NCBI RefSeq assembly: GCF_030655195.1
Contig: NZ_JAURWA010000195.1
Coordinates: 28,160-92,159 of the forward strand
Length of the DNA: 64,000 bases
DNA from: Patulibacter sp.
GTDB taxonomy: Bacteria > Actinomycetota > Thermoleophilia > Solirubrobacterales > Solirubrobacteraceae
Reading direction: 5' to 3'
Numbering within the stretch: position 1 is the stretch's first letter; each line of letters begins with the position of its first letter. Below the pieces are notes generated by a model. That model saw only the letters and a list, made by a program, of their open reading frames with translations, did no database searches and was not told the DNA's origin. Positions 1 through 8,653 of the stretch are shown piece by piece. The translations under genes and the position numbers were made by a program.

Positions 1-793
1 CCGGGGTGGAGAGCCACTGCTCGCCGATGATCGGCTTGTCGAACATGCCGAGCTGCTTGGCGGCCTTGTAGCCGTTCGGGTTCAGCGTCTCGATGTAGTA
101 GACGTCCGGGTTGGACGCCTTCATCTTCGTCAGCTGCGCCGTGACCTGGTCGGTCGACGCCGTGCCCGAGGACGCCTGGACCGAGGTGACCTTGCAGCCG
201 ATCTCCTTGCAGCGCGCCTCGATCGCCGGGGCCAGGCCCGTCGAGAAGTCCGCGTCGTAGTGCAGGACCGCGACCGACTTCTTCTTCAGGACGTTGGTCA
301 TGTACGAGATCGCGGAGGTCGCGTACTCCGAGCCGGCGGAGTTCTGGAACATGTACTTCTTGACCGGGTCGATGAGCTTGTCGCTGCCGCTGGCGGCGAT
401 GGCCGGCATCTTGACCTGGTCGGTCAGACCGCTGATGGCCAGCGCGCCGGCCGACCCGTTGAAGCCGCCGATGACGGCCTTGTCGCGGGCCGAGTCGCGG
501 TAGGCCGTGGCCGCGCCCTGCGGCGTCGCCCCGGTCTCCTTGAGCACGAGCTCGATCTTCCGGCCGTCGACGCCGCCCGCGGCGTTGATCTGCTTCGCGG
601 CGAGCTTCATCCCGTCCTGGTAGTCCGGGCCGCCCTGGGCCGCCGGCCCGATGTAGCCGGCGATCTTGATCGGCCCGGAGGACGCGCCCCCGCCGCCCGA
701 TGAACCGCCGTCGTCGCTGCTCCCACACGCGGCGGCACCGAACGACAGCACCACCACCCCACAAACCGACACCATCTGCGTCAGACGCGACAT
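1..793 (-). CDS. ABC transporter substrate-binding lipoprotein, branched-chain amino-acid type (partial, 3' end beyond window)
   Basis: This ORF is absent from the supplied track because it runs off the left edge; I translated it from the minus strand. It starts MSRLTQMVSV with a hydrophobic signal segment ending GAAAC at about residue 24, a plausible if imperfect lipobox, followed by a Ser/Gly/Asp-rich linker. The mature part (IKIAGYIGPAAQGG, then AAKQINAAGGVDGRKIEL) has the N-terminal pattern of periplasmic-binding-fold Leu/Ile/Val receptors (Peripla_BP_6). About 264 codons are visible. A purine-rich RBS (GAGAGAGGTGGGG) precedes the ATG. It lies downstream of livHMGF on the same strand and should supply the extracellular receptor. 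The true ligand (amino acid, amide or other) cannot be read from sequence. Confidence 0.88.
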   Translation of the reverse strand, partial: MSRLTQMVSVCGVVVLSFGAAACGSSDDGGSSGGGGASSGPIKIAGYIGPAAQGGPDYQDGMKLAAKQINAAGGVDGRKIELVLKETGATPQGAATAYRDSARDKAVIGGFNGSAGALAISGLTDQVKMPAIAASGSDKLIDPVKKYMFQNSAGSEYATSAISYMTNVLKKKSVAVLHYDADFSTGLAPAIEARCKEIGCKVTSVQASSGTASTDQVTAQLTKMKASNPDVYYIETLNPNGYKAAKQLGMFDKPIIGEQWLSTP

Positions 794-862
794 GTGCCCC
801 ACCTCTCTCCGTGTGTGTGTTCGAAACCGGCAGTGCCGTGCTCCGTGTTGGTCACTGAGGCG

Positions 863-889
863 ACTCTAGGAGGGGCCGCAGTGTGAGAA
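863..889 (-). promoter_or_regulatory. Candidate promoter for the substrate-binding protein gene
   Basis: Reading the minus strand, TAGAGT (868-863) fits an actinobacterial -10, with TTCTCA 15 nt further upstream as a poor -35. It sits in the 166-bp gap between livF and the receptor gene and would allow the receptor to be expressed more strongly than the membrane components. Assigned by eye only. Confidence 0.3.
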
Positions 890-959
890 CGCTCCACGTG
901 TGCGCCGTTTCGTGGGGAGTTCCAAAACACCCACCTCTCGCCACACGTCGGCGCCTGGC

Positions 960-1691
960 TCAGGCCGCGGCCGCCTCGAAGCCCAGGTACGCCTCGCGCA
1001 CGCGGGCGTCGGCCTGCAGCTCCTCCGACGTCCCCTCGATGACGACCTCGCCGCGCTGCAGCACGTACGCGCGGTCCGCCAGGGCCAGGGTCATCATCAC
1101 GTTCTGCTCGACGACGAGGATCGTCACGCCCTGCTCCCGCAGCGCGCGCAGCGCGTCGAAGACCTGGGCCAGCACCGCCGGCGCCAGCCCGAGCGACGGC
1201 TCGTCGAGCAGCAGCACCTTGGGCCCGGCCATCAGGCCGCGACCGATGGCCACCATCTGCTGCTGGCCGCCGCTGAGGCTGCCGGCGATCTGGTCTGCCC
1301 GCTCCTCGAGGATCGGGAACAGCGCGTGGGCCTGCGCCAGGCGCTCCCGCACGACGCTCTTGTGCCGGCGCTCCGCGTAGGCGCCGAGCAGGAGGTTCTC
1401 GCGCACCGTCATCCCCGAGAACAGCTGACGACCCTCGGGCACCATCACCAGGCCCGATCGCGAGACGTCCTCGGGGTTGCGGCCCGCGACGTCCGCGCCG
1501 TCCAGGCGGATCGTGCCGGCGGTCGGCTTCAGCAGACCGCTGATCGTGCGCAGGAGCGTGCTCTTGCCGGCCCCGTTGCTGCCGAGGATGGCCACGATCT
1601 CGCCGTCCCGGACCTCCATGTCGAGCCCGCGCAGCACGCCGACACGGCCGTAGCCGGCGTCGAGTCCTGCGATCTCCAGCGTCCCGCTCAT
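960..1691 (-). CDS. livF: LivF-type ABC transporter ATP-binding protein
   Basis: 243-residue cytoplasmic ATPase of the branched-chain amino-acid uptake family. Walker A is GSNGAGKST (about residues 37-45), the signature motif is LSGGQQQM, Walker B is LLLDEPSLGLAP and the H-loop region is VVEQN, which with the short length is typical of LivF rather than LivG. The start overlaps the end of livG by 4 bp (ATGA), showing translational coupling in the order livHM-livG-livF. It should pair with LivG to energise the fused LivHM permease. Confidence 0.93.
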   Translation of the reverse strand: MSGTLEIAGLDAGYGRVGVLRGLDMEVRDGEIVAILGSNGAGKSTLLRTISGLLKPTAGTIRLDGADVAGRNPEDVSRSGLVMVPEGRQLFSGMTVRENLLLGAYAERRHKSVVRERLAQAHALFPILEERADQIAGSLSGGQQQMVAIGRGLMAGPKVLLLDEPSLGLAPAVLAQVFDALRALREQGVTILVVEQNVMMTLALADRAYVLQRGEVVIEGTSEELQADARVREAYLGFEAAAA

Positions 1692-2500
1692 GCCGCCACC
1701 GTCCCCAGGTAGGCCTCGATCACCGCGGGGTCCGCGGCGACCTCCTTCGGTGTCCCGGCCGCCAGGAGGCGCCCGCGGTCGAGCACCACGACGTCGTCGG
1801 CGATGCTCATCACCATCCGCATGTCGTGCTCGACGAGGAGGACCGCGAGGCCCTCCGCCGCGATCTCGCGGATCAGCGCCGTCAGGTCGTGCGTCTCGGT
1901 GTGGTCGAGGCCGGCGGCGGGCTCGTCGAGCAGCAGGACGTCGGGCTCCGACGCCAGCGCACGGGCGACGTCGACCAGCCGCTGACTGCCGACCGGCAGC
2001 GAGGTCGCCAGCCGATCGGCCTGGTGGGCGAGGCCTACCCGCTCGAGGTGCGCCATCGCCGCGGCGTGCGACGCCCGGCGGTCGCGACGGGTGCGCGGCG
2101 TGCGCAGGGCGATCTCCAGGAACGACGCCCGGCCGAACCGGTCGCGGGCCAGCATCACCATGTCCAGCACGGTCATGCCCTCGTAGAGCTTCGGGGTCTG
2201 GAAGGTCCGGGCCAGGCCGCGCAGGGCGACCTCCTCGGCCCGCAGTCCCTCGACGCGCACGTCGGCGATCCGCACCTGACCCGCCGTCGGGATCAGCGTC
2301 CCGGCGAGCAGGTTGATGACGGTGGACTTGCCCGCACCGTTGGGGCCGATCAGGGCGGTGACGCGGCCGGGCCGCAGCTCGATCGAGACGTCGTCGACCG
2401 CGACGAACGTGCCGAAGGTGCGGCGCAGGCCCTCGGCCCGCAGGACGGGCGCGGCCGGCGGCGCCGGGGTCCCGGGTGCGACCTGCTCCACCGCGCTCAT
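1688..2500 (-). CDS. livG: LivG-type ABC transporter ATP-binding protein
   Basis: The track ORF begins further upstream, but I take the ATG at 2500 (MSAVEQVAPG) because it overlaps the livHM stop in an ATGA. The resulting 270-residue protein has Walker A GPNGAGKST, Walker B LLLDEPAAGLDH and the LivG-style H-loop VEHDM, followed by the usual C-terminal extension ending AYLGTV. The signature region reads LPVGSQRLVD instead of a canonical LSGGQ, a divergence common in LivG proteins (SYGxQR). It is the second ATPase of the transporter. Confidence 0.92.
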   Translation of the reverse strand: MSAVEQVAPGTPAPPAAPVLRAEGLRRTFGTFVAVDDVSIELRPGRVTALIGPNGAGKSTVINLLAGTLIPTAGQVRIADVRVEGLRAEEVALRGLARTFQTPKLYEGMTVLDMVMLARDRFGRASFLEIALRTPRTRRDRRASHAAAMAHLERVGLAHQADRLATSLPVGSQRLVDVARALASEPDVLLLDEPAAGLDHTETHDLTALIREIAAEGLAVLLVEHDMRMVMSIADDVVVLDRGRLLAAGTPKEVAADPAVIEAYLGTVAA

Positions 2501-4509
2501 CGGGCCGCTCCGCTCGTGCCGGCCGCCGTGGGGATGTCGGCTCCCGGAGGCCCGGAGGCGGAGGTGCGCCGCCGGCGCAGGCGATCGAGCCCGCCGGTCA
2601 CCGAGTCGGCCTTGAACGCCCTGGCCAGCCCGTCCTTGAAGAAGAGGACGAAGACCACGAGCAGCAGGCCGTACATGATCAGCTCCCACTGCAGCGAGGC
2701 ACCCTCGAGGCCGGAGGTCGCGTGGTACCGGATCCAGTACTCGAGGCCGCCGACGACCACCGCGCCGATCAGACCGCCGTAGACGCTGCCGATGCCGCCG
2801 ACGATGACGTAGGTGACGAGGCTGATGGTGAGCGTGAAGTCCCAGTTGGCCGGGGCCGCGAACTGCAGCGTGAACGCCCAGAGCCCGCCGGCCAGGCCGG
2901 CCATGCCGGCGCTCACGACGAACACCACGAGCTTCAGGCGGAAGGGGTTGATGCCCATGCTCCGGGCCCCGTCCTCGTCCTGGCCGACGGCGCGCAGCGC
3001 CTGGCCGACCCGCGAGCCGGAGATGTTCCGGGCGACCCAGAGGCAGGCGACCAGCACCACCATCGCGGCCCAGTAGAAGTCGGACGGGTCGGCCAGGTCG
3101 AGCCCGAGCACGGTGAGCGTCGGGATGCCGATGATCCCCAGCGCCCCGCCGGTCAGGCTCGTCGCCTGCGAGACGACCACGAGCAGCGACAGGTGGATCG
3201 CCAGCGTGGCGATCGCCAGGTTGAAGCCCTGCAGCCGCAGGGTCATCGCGCCGATGAGGCCGCCCCCGATCACCGAGAGGACCACGCCGGCCAGCAGCGC
3301 GGCGGTCGGGTCCCAGCCGTGCTTGGTGGTGAGGATCGCGACCGTGTAGCCGCCGACGAGCACGAACGCCGCCTGCCCGAGGCTGAACTGCCCGGCCAGG
3401 CCCATCACGAGCCCCAGGCCCGTCGCGGCGATCGCCGCGAGCACGACGAAGGTCGCCGAGGAGAGCTCCTGGCTGCCGGACTCCAGGAAGAACGGCGCCA
3501 GGGCCAGGAGCAGCAGCGCGACGACGGGGACGAGCATCGGCCAGGCGAAGCGGGGGCCGTCGGGGACGGCGTCGCCGGCGTCGGGCACCCGGCTGACCGC
3601 CCGTCGCGGACGCTTGGTGCGGCTCGTGGCGCGGGCCGCCACGATCCGGCGGATCATGCCGTCGGCGTCGAACAGGTCGCGGCCGAGGAGGTAGACGATG
3701 AGCGTCATGTAGACGATCGCGTCGCGGTACTCCGAGGAGATCACGCCGGCGCCGACGCTCTGGACGACGCCGAGGCCCAGGCCGGCCAGGACCGCCCGGC
3801 CGGGGTGCTCGAAGCCGGCGAGCGCGGCGGCGATGAAGCCGATCAGGCCCACCGTGATGCCGCTGTCCCAGGAGACGCCCGAGACCGGGACGATCATCGC
3901 GCCGAGCGTGCCGCTGATCGCGCCGGCGAGCACGAACGCCGACATCGACATGCGGCCCGTGCGGATGCCGAGCAGCCGGGCGGCGGTCGGGTTGGACGCA
4001 CAGGCCCGCATCGCCTTGCCGGTGATGGTGAAGCGGAAGAGTCCGACGACGCCGATCAGGACCACGACCGTGGTGCCCCAGATGAACCAGGTCTGGTCGT
4101 CGAGGCGCGCGCCGAGGAGCCCGAACGTGCCGTCGTGGAAGGACGGGAGCGACAGCGGGTCCTTGTCCCAGATCAGGAGCGCGAGACCGCGCAGGACGAT
4201 GCCGAAGCCGAGGCTGGCGATCACGAGCCCGAGCATCCCGACCCGTCTGCGGACCGGCGCGACGGTCAACCGCTCCTGCGCCAGGGCGACGAGGGCGACC
4301 GCCACGGCGGAGGTCAGGACGCCGACCAGGAGCGGCCAGCCGGCCGTCTGGGTCGCCACCATGATCATGCCGCCGACCATCACGTAATCACCCTGGGCGA
4401 AGTTGTAGACACCGGTCACGTTGGCCACGATCACGAAGCCCAACGCCACCAAGGCGAACACACACCCTGCCGACAATCCCGACAACACGTACTGCGCTAG
4501 ATCGCTCAT
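2497..4509 (-). CDS. Fused LivH-LivM branched-chain amino-acid ABC permease
   Basis: 670 residues, about twice one permease. The first half (roughly 1-290) is LivH-like, opening QYVLSGLSAGCVFALVALGF and containing YNFAQGDYVMVGG. A basic linker (TSRTKRPRRAVSRV, about 300) leads to a LivM-like half with GQFSLGQAAFVLVGGY and the conserved VGGIGSVYGGLIGA. Each half carries multiple membrane segments. One continuous frame encodes both, so the two TM domains are made in fixed 1:1 ratio. An RBS (GGAGGTGGGGCG) precedes the ATG. Downstream livG overlaps by 4 bp. LivHM fusions are known in actinobacteria, so this is not a sequencing artefact. Confidence 0.93.
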   Translation of the reverse strand: MSDLAQYVLSGLSAGCVFALVALGFVIVANVTGVYNFAQGDYVMVGGMIMVATQTAGWPLLVGVLTSAVAVALVALAQERLTVAPVRRRVGMLGLVIASLGFGIVLRGLALLIWDKDPLSLPSFHDGTFGLLGARLDDQTWFIWGTTVVVLIGVVGLFRFTITGKAMRACASNPTAARLLGIRTGRMSMSAFVLAGAISGTLGAMIVPVSGVSWDSGITVGLIGFIAAALAGFEHPGRAVLAGLGLGVVQSVGAGVISSEYRDAIVYMTLIVYLLGRDLFDADGMIRRIVAARATSRTKRPRRAVSRVPDAGDAVPDGPRFAWPMLVPVVALLLLALAPFFLESGSQELSSATFVVLAAIAATGLGLVMGLAGQFSLGQAAFVLVGGYTVAILTTKHGWDPTAALLAGVVLSVIGGGLIGAMTLRLQGFNLAIATLAIHLSLLVVVSQATSLTGGALGIIGIPTLTVLGLDLADPSDFYWAAMVVLVACLWVARNISGSRVGQALRAVGQDEDGARSMGINPFRLKLVVFVVSAGMAGLAGGLWAFTLQFAAPANWDFTLTISLVTYVIVGGIGSVYGGLIGAVVVGGLEYWIRYHATSGLEGASLQWELIMYGLLLVVFVLFFKDGLARAFKADSVTGGLDRLRRRRTSASGPPGADIPTAAGTSGAAR

Positions 4510-4695
4510 CGCCCCACCTCCGTCGCACCGACGCCGACCCCCTCACCTCCGGCGGGGGACCGACCCATTCCGCGCCGATCTTGCGCAGGGCCTCCGAGCA
4601 GGTGCGGGGGGTTTCGTCGGGTGCGTTCGTGGTTTTCTCCACAACCGGCGGAGCAGGCTCCCCAGCGGCCCCGGGACGGGGAGCAGCATCGGGCC

Positions 4696-5373
4696 ATGAT
4701 CAAGGTCTTCGCGCTCATCCCCCGTCGACCCGACGTGCCGGTCGAGGAGTTCCACGACCACTGGCGTCACCCGCACGGCGACCTCGCGCTGCGGATCACG
4801 ACGATGCAGGGGTACCTGCAGAGCCACCGCCTCGCCGCCCCGGGCGGCGGCCTGGTCGACCCGCCCTACGAGGGCATCGCGGAGGTCTGGTTCGACGACC
4901 TCGCGACCGCCGCCGGCATGGGCGAGGACCCGAACTACGTCGAGGGGTGCCACGCCGACGAGCCGCTCTTCATCGACGTCGACCGACTCGCGTTCCTCAT
5001 GACGGAGCCGGACGTCATCGCCCCCGGCCCCCCGGTGCCCCAGGACGCTCCGGGCGTGAAGCTGCTGCTGCTCCTGCCCGCCGACGACGACGGCGCCGGA
5101 GCGGTCGGGCCGTCGCGCGAGCAGGAGCACGAGCTCGGCGAGCGGCTCGGGGCCACCCGCCACGTGCTCTGCCGCCCGTCCTCGGAGGCGTACGCCGACG
5201 ACGCACCCCCGTACGGTGGGGTCCGCGAGCTCTGGTGGCCGGATCGCCGGGCCTACGAGGCCGGGCGGGACGGCGCGCCGGACGCCTGGAAGCAGCTCGT
5301 CGGATCGACGACGGAGGCGCTGCTGGCGACGGAGCACCGGGTGCTCTGGCCGTCGGCGCGCGTCTCGGGCTGA
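4696..5373 (+). CDS. EthD-like tandem dimeric alpha/beta-barrel protein
   Basis: I start at MIKVFALIPRRPDV (4696), where homology begins, not at the upstream in-frame ATG of the track ORF. The 225-residue protein has two repeats of the EthD/dimeric alpha-beta-barrel type: residues 1-105 (VEEFHDHWRHPHGDLA is the EthD hallmark) and about 115-215 (VKLLLLLPADDDG...). EthD proteins accompany degradative oxygenases, but their chemistry is poorly defined. The gene ends 5 bp before a flavin reductase, so the two probably form an operon serving an oxidative catabolic step whose oxygenase is not in the window. Confidence 0.75.
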   Translation: MIKVFALIPRRPDVPVEEFHDHWRHPHGDLALRITTMQGYLQSHRLAAPGGGLVDPPYEGIAEVWFDDLATAAGMGEDPNYVEGCHADEPLFIDVDRLAFLMTEPDVIAPGPPVPQDAPGVKLLLLLPADDDGAGAVGPSREQEHELGERLGATRHVLCRPSSEAYADDAPPYGGVRELWWPDRRAYEAGRDGAPDAWKQLVGSTTEALLATEHRVLWPSARVSG

Positions 5374-5378
5374 CGCCG

Positions 5379-5900
5379 ATGCGCTCGGCTCCGCAGACGC
5401 GCCGCGTCGTCCCGCACGGTGACCCGGCGGCCTTCCGGCACGTCCTCTCCCACGTCCCCACGAGCGTCGTCGTGGTCACCGGCGTCGACGCCGACGGGGC
5501 GAGGGCCGGCATGGTCATCGGCTCGTTCACCTCGATCTCGCTGACGCCGCAGCTCGTCGGCTTCTACCCCACGCACGCCTCCACGAGCTGGCCGGCGATC
5601 CGTGGGGCCGGGCGCTTCGTCGTCAACGTCCTCGCCCAGGGCCAGGACGGGATCGCCCGCCAGTTCTCCCGCAAGGGTGGGGACAAGTTCGACGGCGTCG
5701 AGACCCACCCCGCGCCGCACTCCGGCGCGCCGATCCTGCGCGAGGGCATCGTGGCCTGGATCGACTGCGAGCTGGACCGCGAGATCGAGCTCGGCGACCA
5801 CTTCCTGGCCGTCGGTCGCGTCCTGGACCTCGACGTCGTCTCCGGCGACGACCACCCCATGGTGTTCAGCCGCGGCACGTACCCGCTCCTCGGCGGGTAG
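5379..5900 (+). CDS. Flavin reductase-like (HpaC-type) FMN-binding protein
   Basis: 173 residues of the flavin-reductase-like split-barrel family. Visible family features are VVVVTGVDADGARAGMVIGSF near the N-terminus, the SWPAIRGAGRFVVNVL segment, and GDHFLAVGRVLDLD near the C-terminus. Such proteins reduce FMN or FAD with NAD(P)H for a partner monooxygenase. The start at 5379 lies just after the EthD stop. Because no monooxygenase is adjacent, the partner is unknown; a stand-alone FMN-binding role is also possible. Confidence 0.85.
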   Translation: MRSAPQTRRVVPHGDPAAFRHVLSHVPTSVVVVTGVDADGARAGMVIGSFTSISLTPQLVGFYPTHASTSWPAIRGAGRFVVNVLAQGQDGIARQFSRKGGDKFDGVETHPAPHSGAPILREGIVAWIDCELDREIELGDHFLAVGRVLDLDVVSGDDHPMVFSRGTYPLLGG

Positions 5901-6114
5901 GGCCGGGGAGCGGCGCCGACCGGGTGCGACGCCGGGCCCGGGTGCGGCGACGACCGGTGCCCCGCGCCTCCGGGGACTAGGCTGGTCGCGCAGGGCGGAG
6001 GCGAAGCGCGGTCGCGTCGCGTCGGGGCCGTCCCGCACGACGTGCCCAAGGAGACGATCCGGTTCCCGGATCGGACGGCCGGGGTTTCCGGTTCGTGGTC
6101 GTCCGAAGGCCCGC

Positions 6115-7146
6115 ATGCCCGAGAGTCCCGTGGTGCCGCAGCACGACCTCCCCGACCGGGCGGCGCGGCCTCGCGGTCCCGACCCGGGCGTGGACCCGGA
6201 CCCGGTCCGGTGGATGAAGATCGGCCAGCTCGCACTCCACACCGGGGTGCCGTCGGACACCCTGCGGGCCTGGGAGCGCCGCTACGCGCTGCTGCACCCC
6301 CGGCGCACGGCGGGCAACCAGCGCCTGTACTCCAACCTCGACGAGCAGCGCGTCCGGATCATGCGCGGCCACCTGGCCTTCGGGACGCCGGCCGCGCTCG
6401 CCGCGGAGCGCACCCTCGAGATCCGGATGGGGGCCACCGTCGGGACGGAGCAGGTGGTCGGGCCCGCGGAGGTCCTGGTCGCCCACCGGGACCTGCGCGA
6501 GGCGCTCGACGCGTTCGACGAGACCGCCGGGCAGCGGGTGCTGGAGCGGCTCTTCCTCGCCCACTCCCGCCTGGCGGTCCTGCGCGACGTGCTGCTGCCG
6601 TACATGTCCGACGTCGGCCGGCGTTGGACGGACGCGCACCTGACCATCGCGCAGGAGCACTTCGCGAGCTCGTTCCTCGAGGTGCGGCTGATGGCCGTCG
6701 CCCGGGGCTGGGATCGGGGATCCGGACCGCGCGCCCTGCTGGCCTGCGCGCCCGGGGAACGCCACTCGCTCGGGCTCGTCTGCTTCGGCATCGCCCTCCA
6801 TCAACAGGGGTGGCGCATCGTCAACCTGGGAGCCGACACCCCGATCGAGGTCGTCGCGGACGCCGCGGAGCAGATCGACGCGGACCTCGTCGTGGTGACC
6901 GCGTCGCTGGGCGGACGTCTCGTCGACGGACCCGTCCTCCGCGGCCTGGCCGCGACACGGCGCTGCGCGATCGGCGGGTCCGGGGCGCTCGAGGGGCTCG
7001 CCGAGAGGATCGGGGCGGAGTTCCTCTCCGGCGATCCCGTCTCCGCCGCCCTCGCGCTCGGGGAGGGGCGGGGCCCACGCCCCACCGCGACCGGCGGGAT
7101 CGGAGAACCTGGACAAGACGTGTACACCGCCGCCGGTTCCTCGTAG
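6115..7146 (+). CDS. CarH/LitR-type MerR-family regulator with B12-binding domain (predicted light sensor)
   Basis: 343 residues from MPESPVV (alternative start MKIGQLALH at 6214). Domain order: MerR-type winged helix (IGQLALHTGVPSDTLRAWERRY, then GNQRLYS), a helical bundle with the Wx9EH signature (W-TDAHLTIAQ-EH), and a cobalamin-binding Rossmann domain with ExHxxG as ERHSLG, supplying the lower histidine ligand. These are the hallmarks of CarH/LitR adenosylcobalamin photoreceptors, which repress in the dark and release DNA on illumination (established family knowledge). The next gene, 29 bp away, is an ECF sigma factor, matching the litR-litS arrangement of Streptomyces. No carotenoid genes lie in the window, so its targets are elsewhere or are the sigma gene itself. 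Confidence 0.9.
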   Translation: MPESPVVPQHDLPDRAARPRGPDPGVDPDPVRWMKIGQLALHTGVPSDTLRAWERRYALLHPRRTAGNQRLYSNLDEQRVRIMRGHLAFGTPAALAAERTLEIRMGATVGTEQVVGPAEVLVAHRDLREALDAFDETAGQRVLERLFLAHSRLAVLRDVLLPYMSDVGRRWTDAHLTIAQEHFASSFLEVRLMAVARGWDRGSGPRALLACAPGERHSLGLVCFGIALHQQGWRIVNLGADTPIEVVADAAEQIDADLVVVTASLGGRLVDGPVLRGLAATRRCAIGGSGALEGLAERIGAEFLSGDPVSAALALGEGRGPRPTATGGIGEPGQDVYTAAGSS

Positions 7147-7175
7147 TCCGCGGGGGGGCCGTCTACGTTGGGCCG

Positions 7176-7811
7176 ATGGTCACCTCCGAGCGCCCCTCGA
7201 CGACGTCCCCCGCGGATCTGTCGTGCGTCCCCGACGACGCGCTCATGCGGCGTGCCGCGCACCACGACGCGCGGGCGTTCGAGGCGTTCTACGACCGGCA
7301 CATCTCGTCGGCCTGGGCCGTGTCGTTCCGGGCGGTGGGCACCGCGCAGCGCGCCGACGACGTCTGCCAGGAGGCGTTCCTCTCGGTCTGGAGGGCCGCC
7401 GGGCGCTTCGACCCGGCGCGAGGGACCGCGCGGTCGTGGGTCCTGGCGATCGTGCGCAACCGCGCGATCGACCAGCTCCGGGTGTATCAGCGCACGACCG
7501 ACCGGGATGCGCTCGACGACGCGTCCGTCGAGCTGCAGCCCACCGATCCCCTCGGCGGGACGGAGTCCTCGGCCCTGCGCAACGTCAGCTCCCTCGCCAC
7601 CCGGCGGCTGCTGCACGTCCTCGACGCCGACCAGCAGCAGGTCGTCGAGCTGGCGTTCTTTCGCGGGCTCTCCCACGCGGAGATCGCGGTGCGGCTCGGG
7701 CTCCCGCTCGGCACGGTCAAGGCACGCATCCAGCGCGGCCTCGCCAGGATGCGCGCGGCCGCTGGTGGGCCCGGACCCGACACGGCGCCGGCGCAGCCGA
7801 AGGCGGCGTGA
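7176..7811 (+). CDS. ECF RNA polymerase sigma factor (LitS-like by context)
   Basis: 211 residues. Sigma region 2 is seen as AFEAFYDRHI...DDVCQEAFLSVW and FDPARGTARSWVLAIVRNRAID; region 4 is LDADQQQVVELAFF through GTVKARIQRGLARM. The ATG at 7176 is preceded by TACGTT and 6 nt, so the transcript is probably leaderless; no Shine-Dalgarno is visible. It sits directly after the CarH/LitR-like gene, and its stop overlaps the GTG of the DUF2294 gene. I infer a light-induced sigma factor. No anti-sigma factor gene is adjacent. Confidence 0.9.
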   Translation: MVTSERPSTTSPADLSCVPDDALMRRAAHHDARAFEAFYDRHISSAWAVSFRAVGTAQRADDVCQEAFLSVWRAAGRFDPARGTARSWVLAIVRNRAIDQLRVYQRTTDRDALDDASVELQPTDPLGGTESSALRNVSSLATRRLLHVLDADQQQVVELAFFRGLSHAEIAVRLGLPLGTVKARIQRGLARMRAAAGGPGPDTAPAQPKAA

Positions 7812-8161
7812 CCGTCCAGGACCGGCCGCCGTCGACGACCGTGGAGATCGCCGACGGGATCGCCCGCGTCTACAAGGCGCGGTACGGGCGCGGCCCGCTG
7901 CGCATCGACGTCCACGTCGCCGGGGACGCCGTCGTCTGCGTCCTGCGCGGCGTCAACACCCCCGCCCAGAGGTCTCTCGTCGAGTACGACCACGCCGGCG
8001 TCGCCCAAGCGGTCCACGAGCGCCTGCAGACGGGCATGGCCCCGGAGATGGAGGCGGTCGTCGAGCGCGCCACGGGTCGCGCCGTGGGCGCGTACGTCCC
8101 GGGGTTCAACGCCCGGGCCGACGCCACGACGGACACCTTCCTGCTGGAGCCGGTGACCTGA
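7808..8161 (+). CDS. DUF2294 (MpsC-like) domain protein
   Basis: GTG start at 7808 overlaps the sigma stop (GTGA), so translation is coupled. The 117-residue protein has the DUF2294 pattern: ARVYKARYGRGPLRIDVHV, CVLRGVNTPAQRSLVE and ATGRAVGAYVPGFN. The family is small, soluble and poorly characterised. A second, divergent copy lies at 54624-55025 beside the stress island. Its coupling to a probable light-response sigma factor is the only functional hint. Confidence 0.8.
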   Translation: MTVQDRPPSTTVEIADGIARVYKARYGRGPLRIDVHVAGDAVVCVLRGVNTPAQRSLVEYDHAGVAQAVHERLQTGMAPEMEAVVERATGRAVGAYVPGFNARADATTDTFLLEPVT

Positions 8162-8203
8162 GGGAGCCGCCGGGCCGCTGGAGCCGGTGACCCGCGACCG
8201 GCG

Positions 8204-8653
8204 TCAGGCGGTCGCGCCCGACCCCACCGCCACCGAGGCGCGCTGCAGGCGCCGACCGTCCCGCGCCAGGCGCTCGCCCTCGGCACGGATCCGCCGGTCC
8301 TCGGTCAGCGATCCCGCACACCGCGCGATCAGGGCCTGGGCCTCCTCGCACTCGCTTGCCACCGCCGCGGCGCACCGTGCGAGCTCCTCCGGCGAGGCGT
8401 GGGCCTCGGGCCGGGCGCGCAGGCGGGTCGCGAGGTCCTGCAGGTTCCGGATCACGTGGAGCAGGCGGTCGCGGATCTCCTCGGCGTCGACGTCGACGGC
8501 GGGCAGCCCGACGACCGCGTCGGCGATGTCCTGACGCGAGGCGTAGAGCCGCTGGGCGACGTCCTCGGTGATCCAGTCCGCGAACACGTGGGGCGTGAGC
8601 CGGTCGCCCGCCGCCCTCGCGTCGTCGGTCCGGCCCTGGGGGCGCTCTTCCAT
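8204..8653 (-). CDS. Hypothetical helical protein
   Basis: 149 residues from MEERPQGRTD; not recognised. It is acidic, predicted largely helical and soluble, with TPHVFADWITEDVAQRLY near the N-terminus and a central AEEIRDRLLHVIRNLQDLATRL that looks coiled-coil-like. The start at 8653 is preferred over the track start because GATAGT lies exactly 6 nt upstream, resembling the leaderless -10s of neighbouring genes. It is convergent with the DUF2294 gene. Confidence 0.6.
   Translation of the reverse strand: MEERPQGRTDDARAAGDRLTPHVFADWITEDVAQRLYASRQDIADAVVGLPAVDVDAEEIRDRLLHVIRNLQDLATRLRARPEAHASPEELARCAAAVASECEEAQALIARCAGSLTEDRRIRAEGERLARDGRRLQRASVAVGSGATA

Noticed and set aside
2476-4500. 674-residue plus-strand ORF antisense to livHM
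   Set aside because: Extremely Arg/Glu/Asp/Gln/His-rich, low-complexity translation typical of the antisense frame of GC-rich genes; the minus-strand permease has all family motifs.
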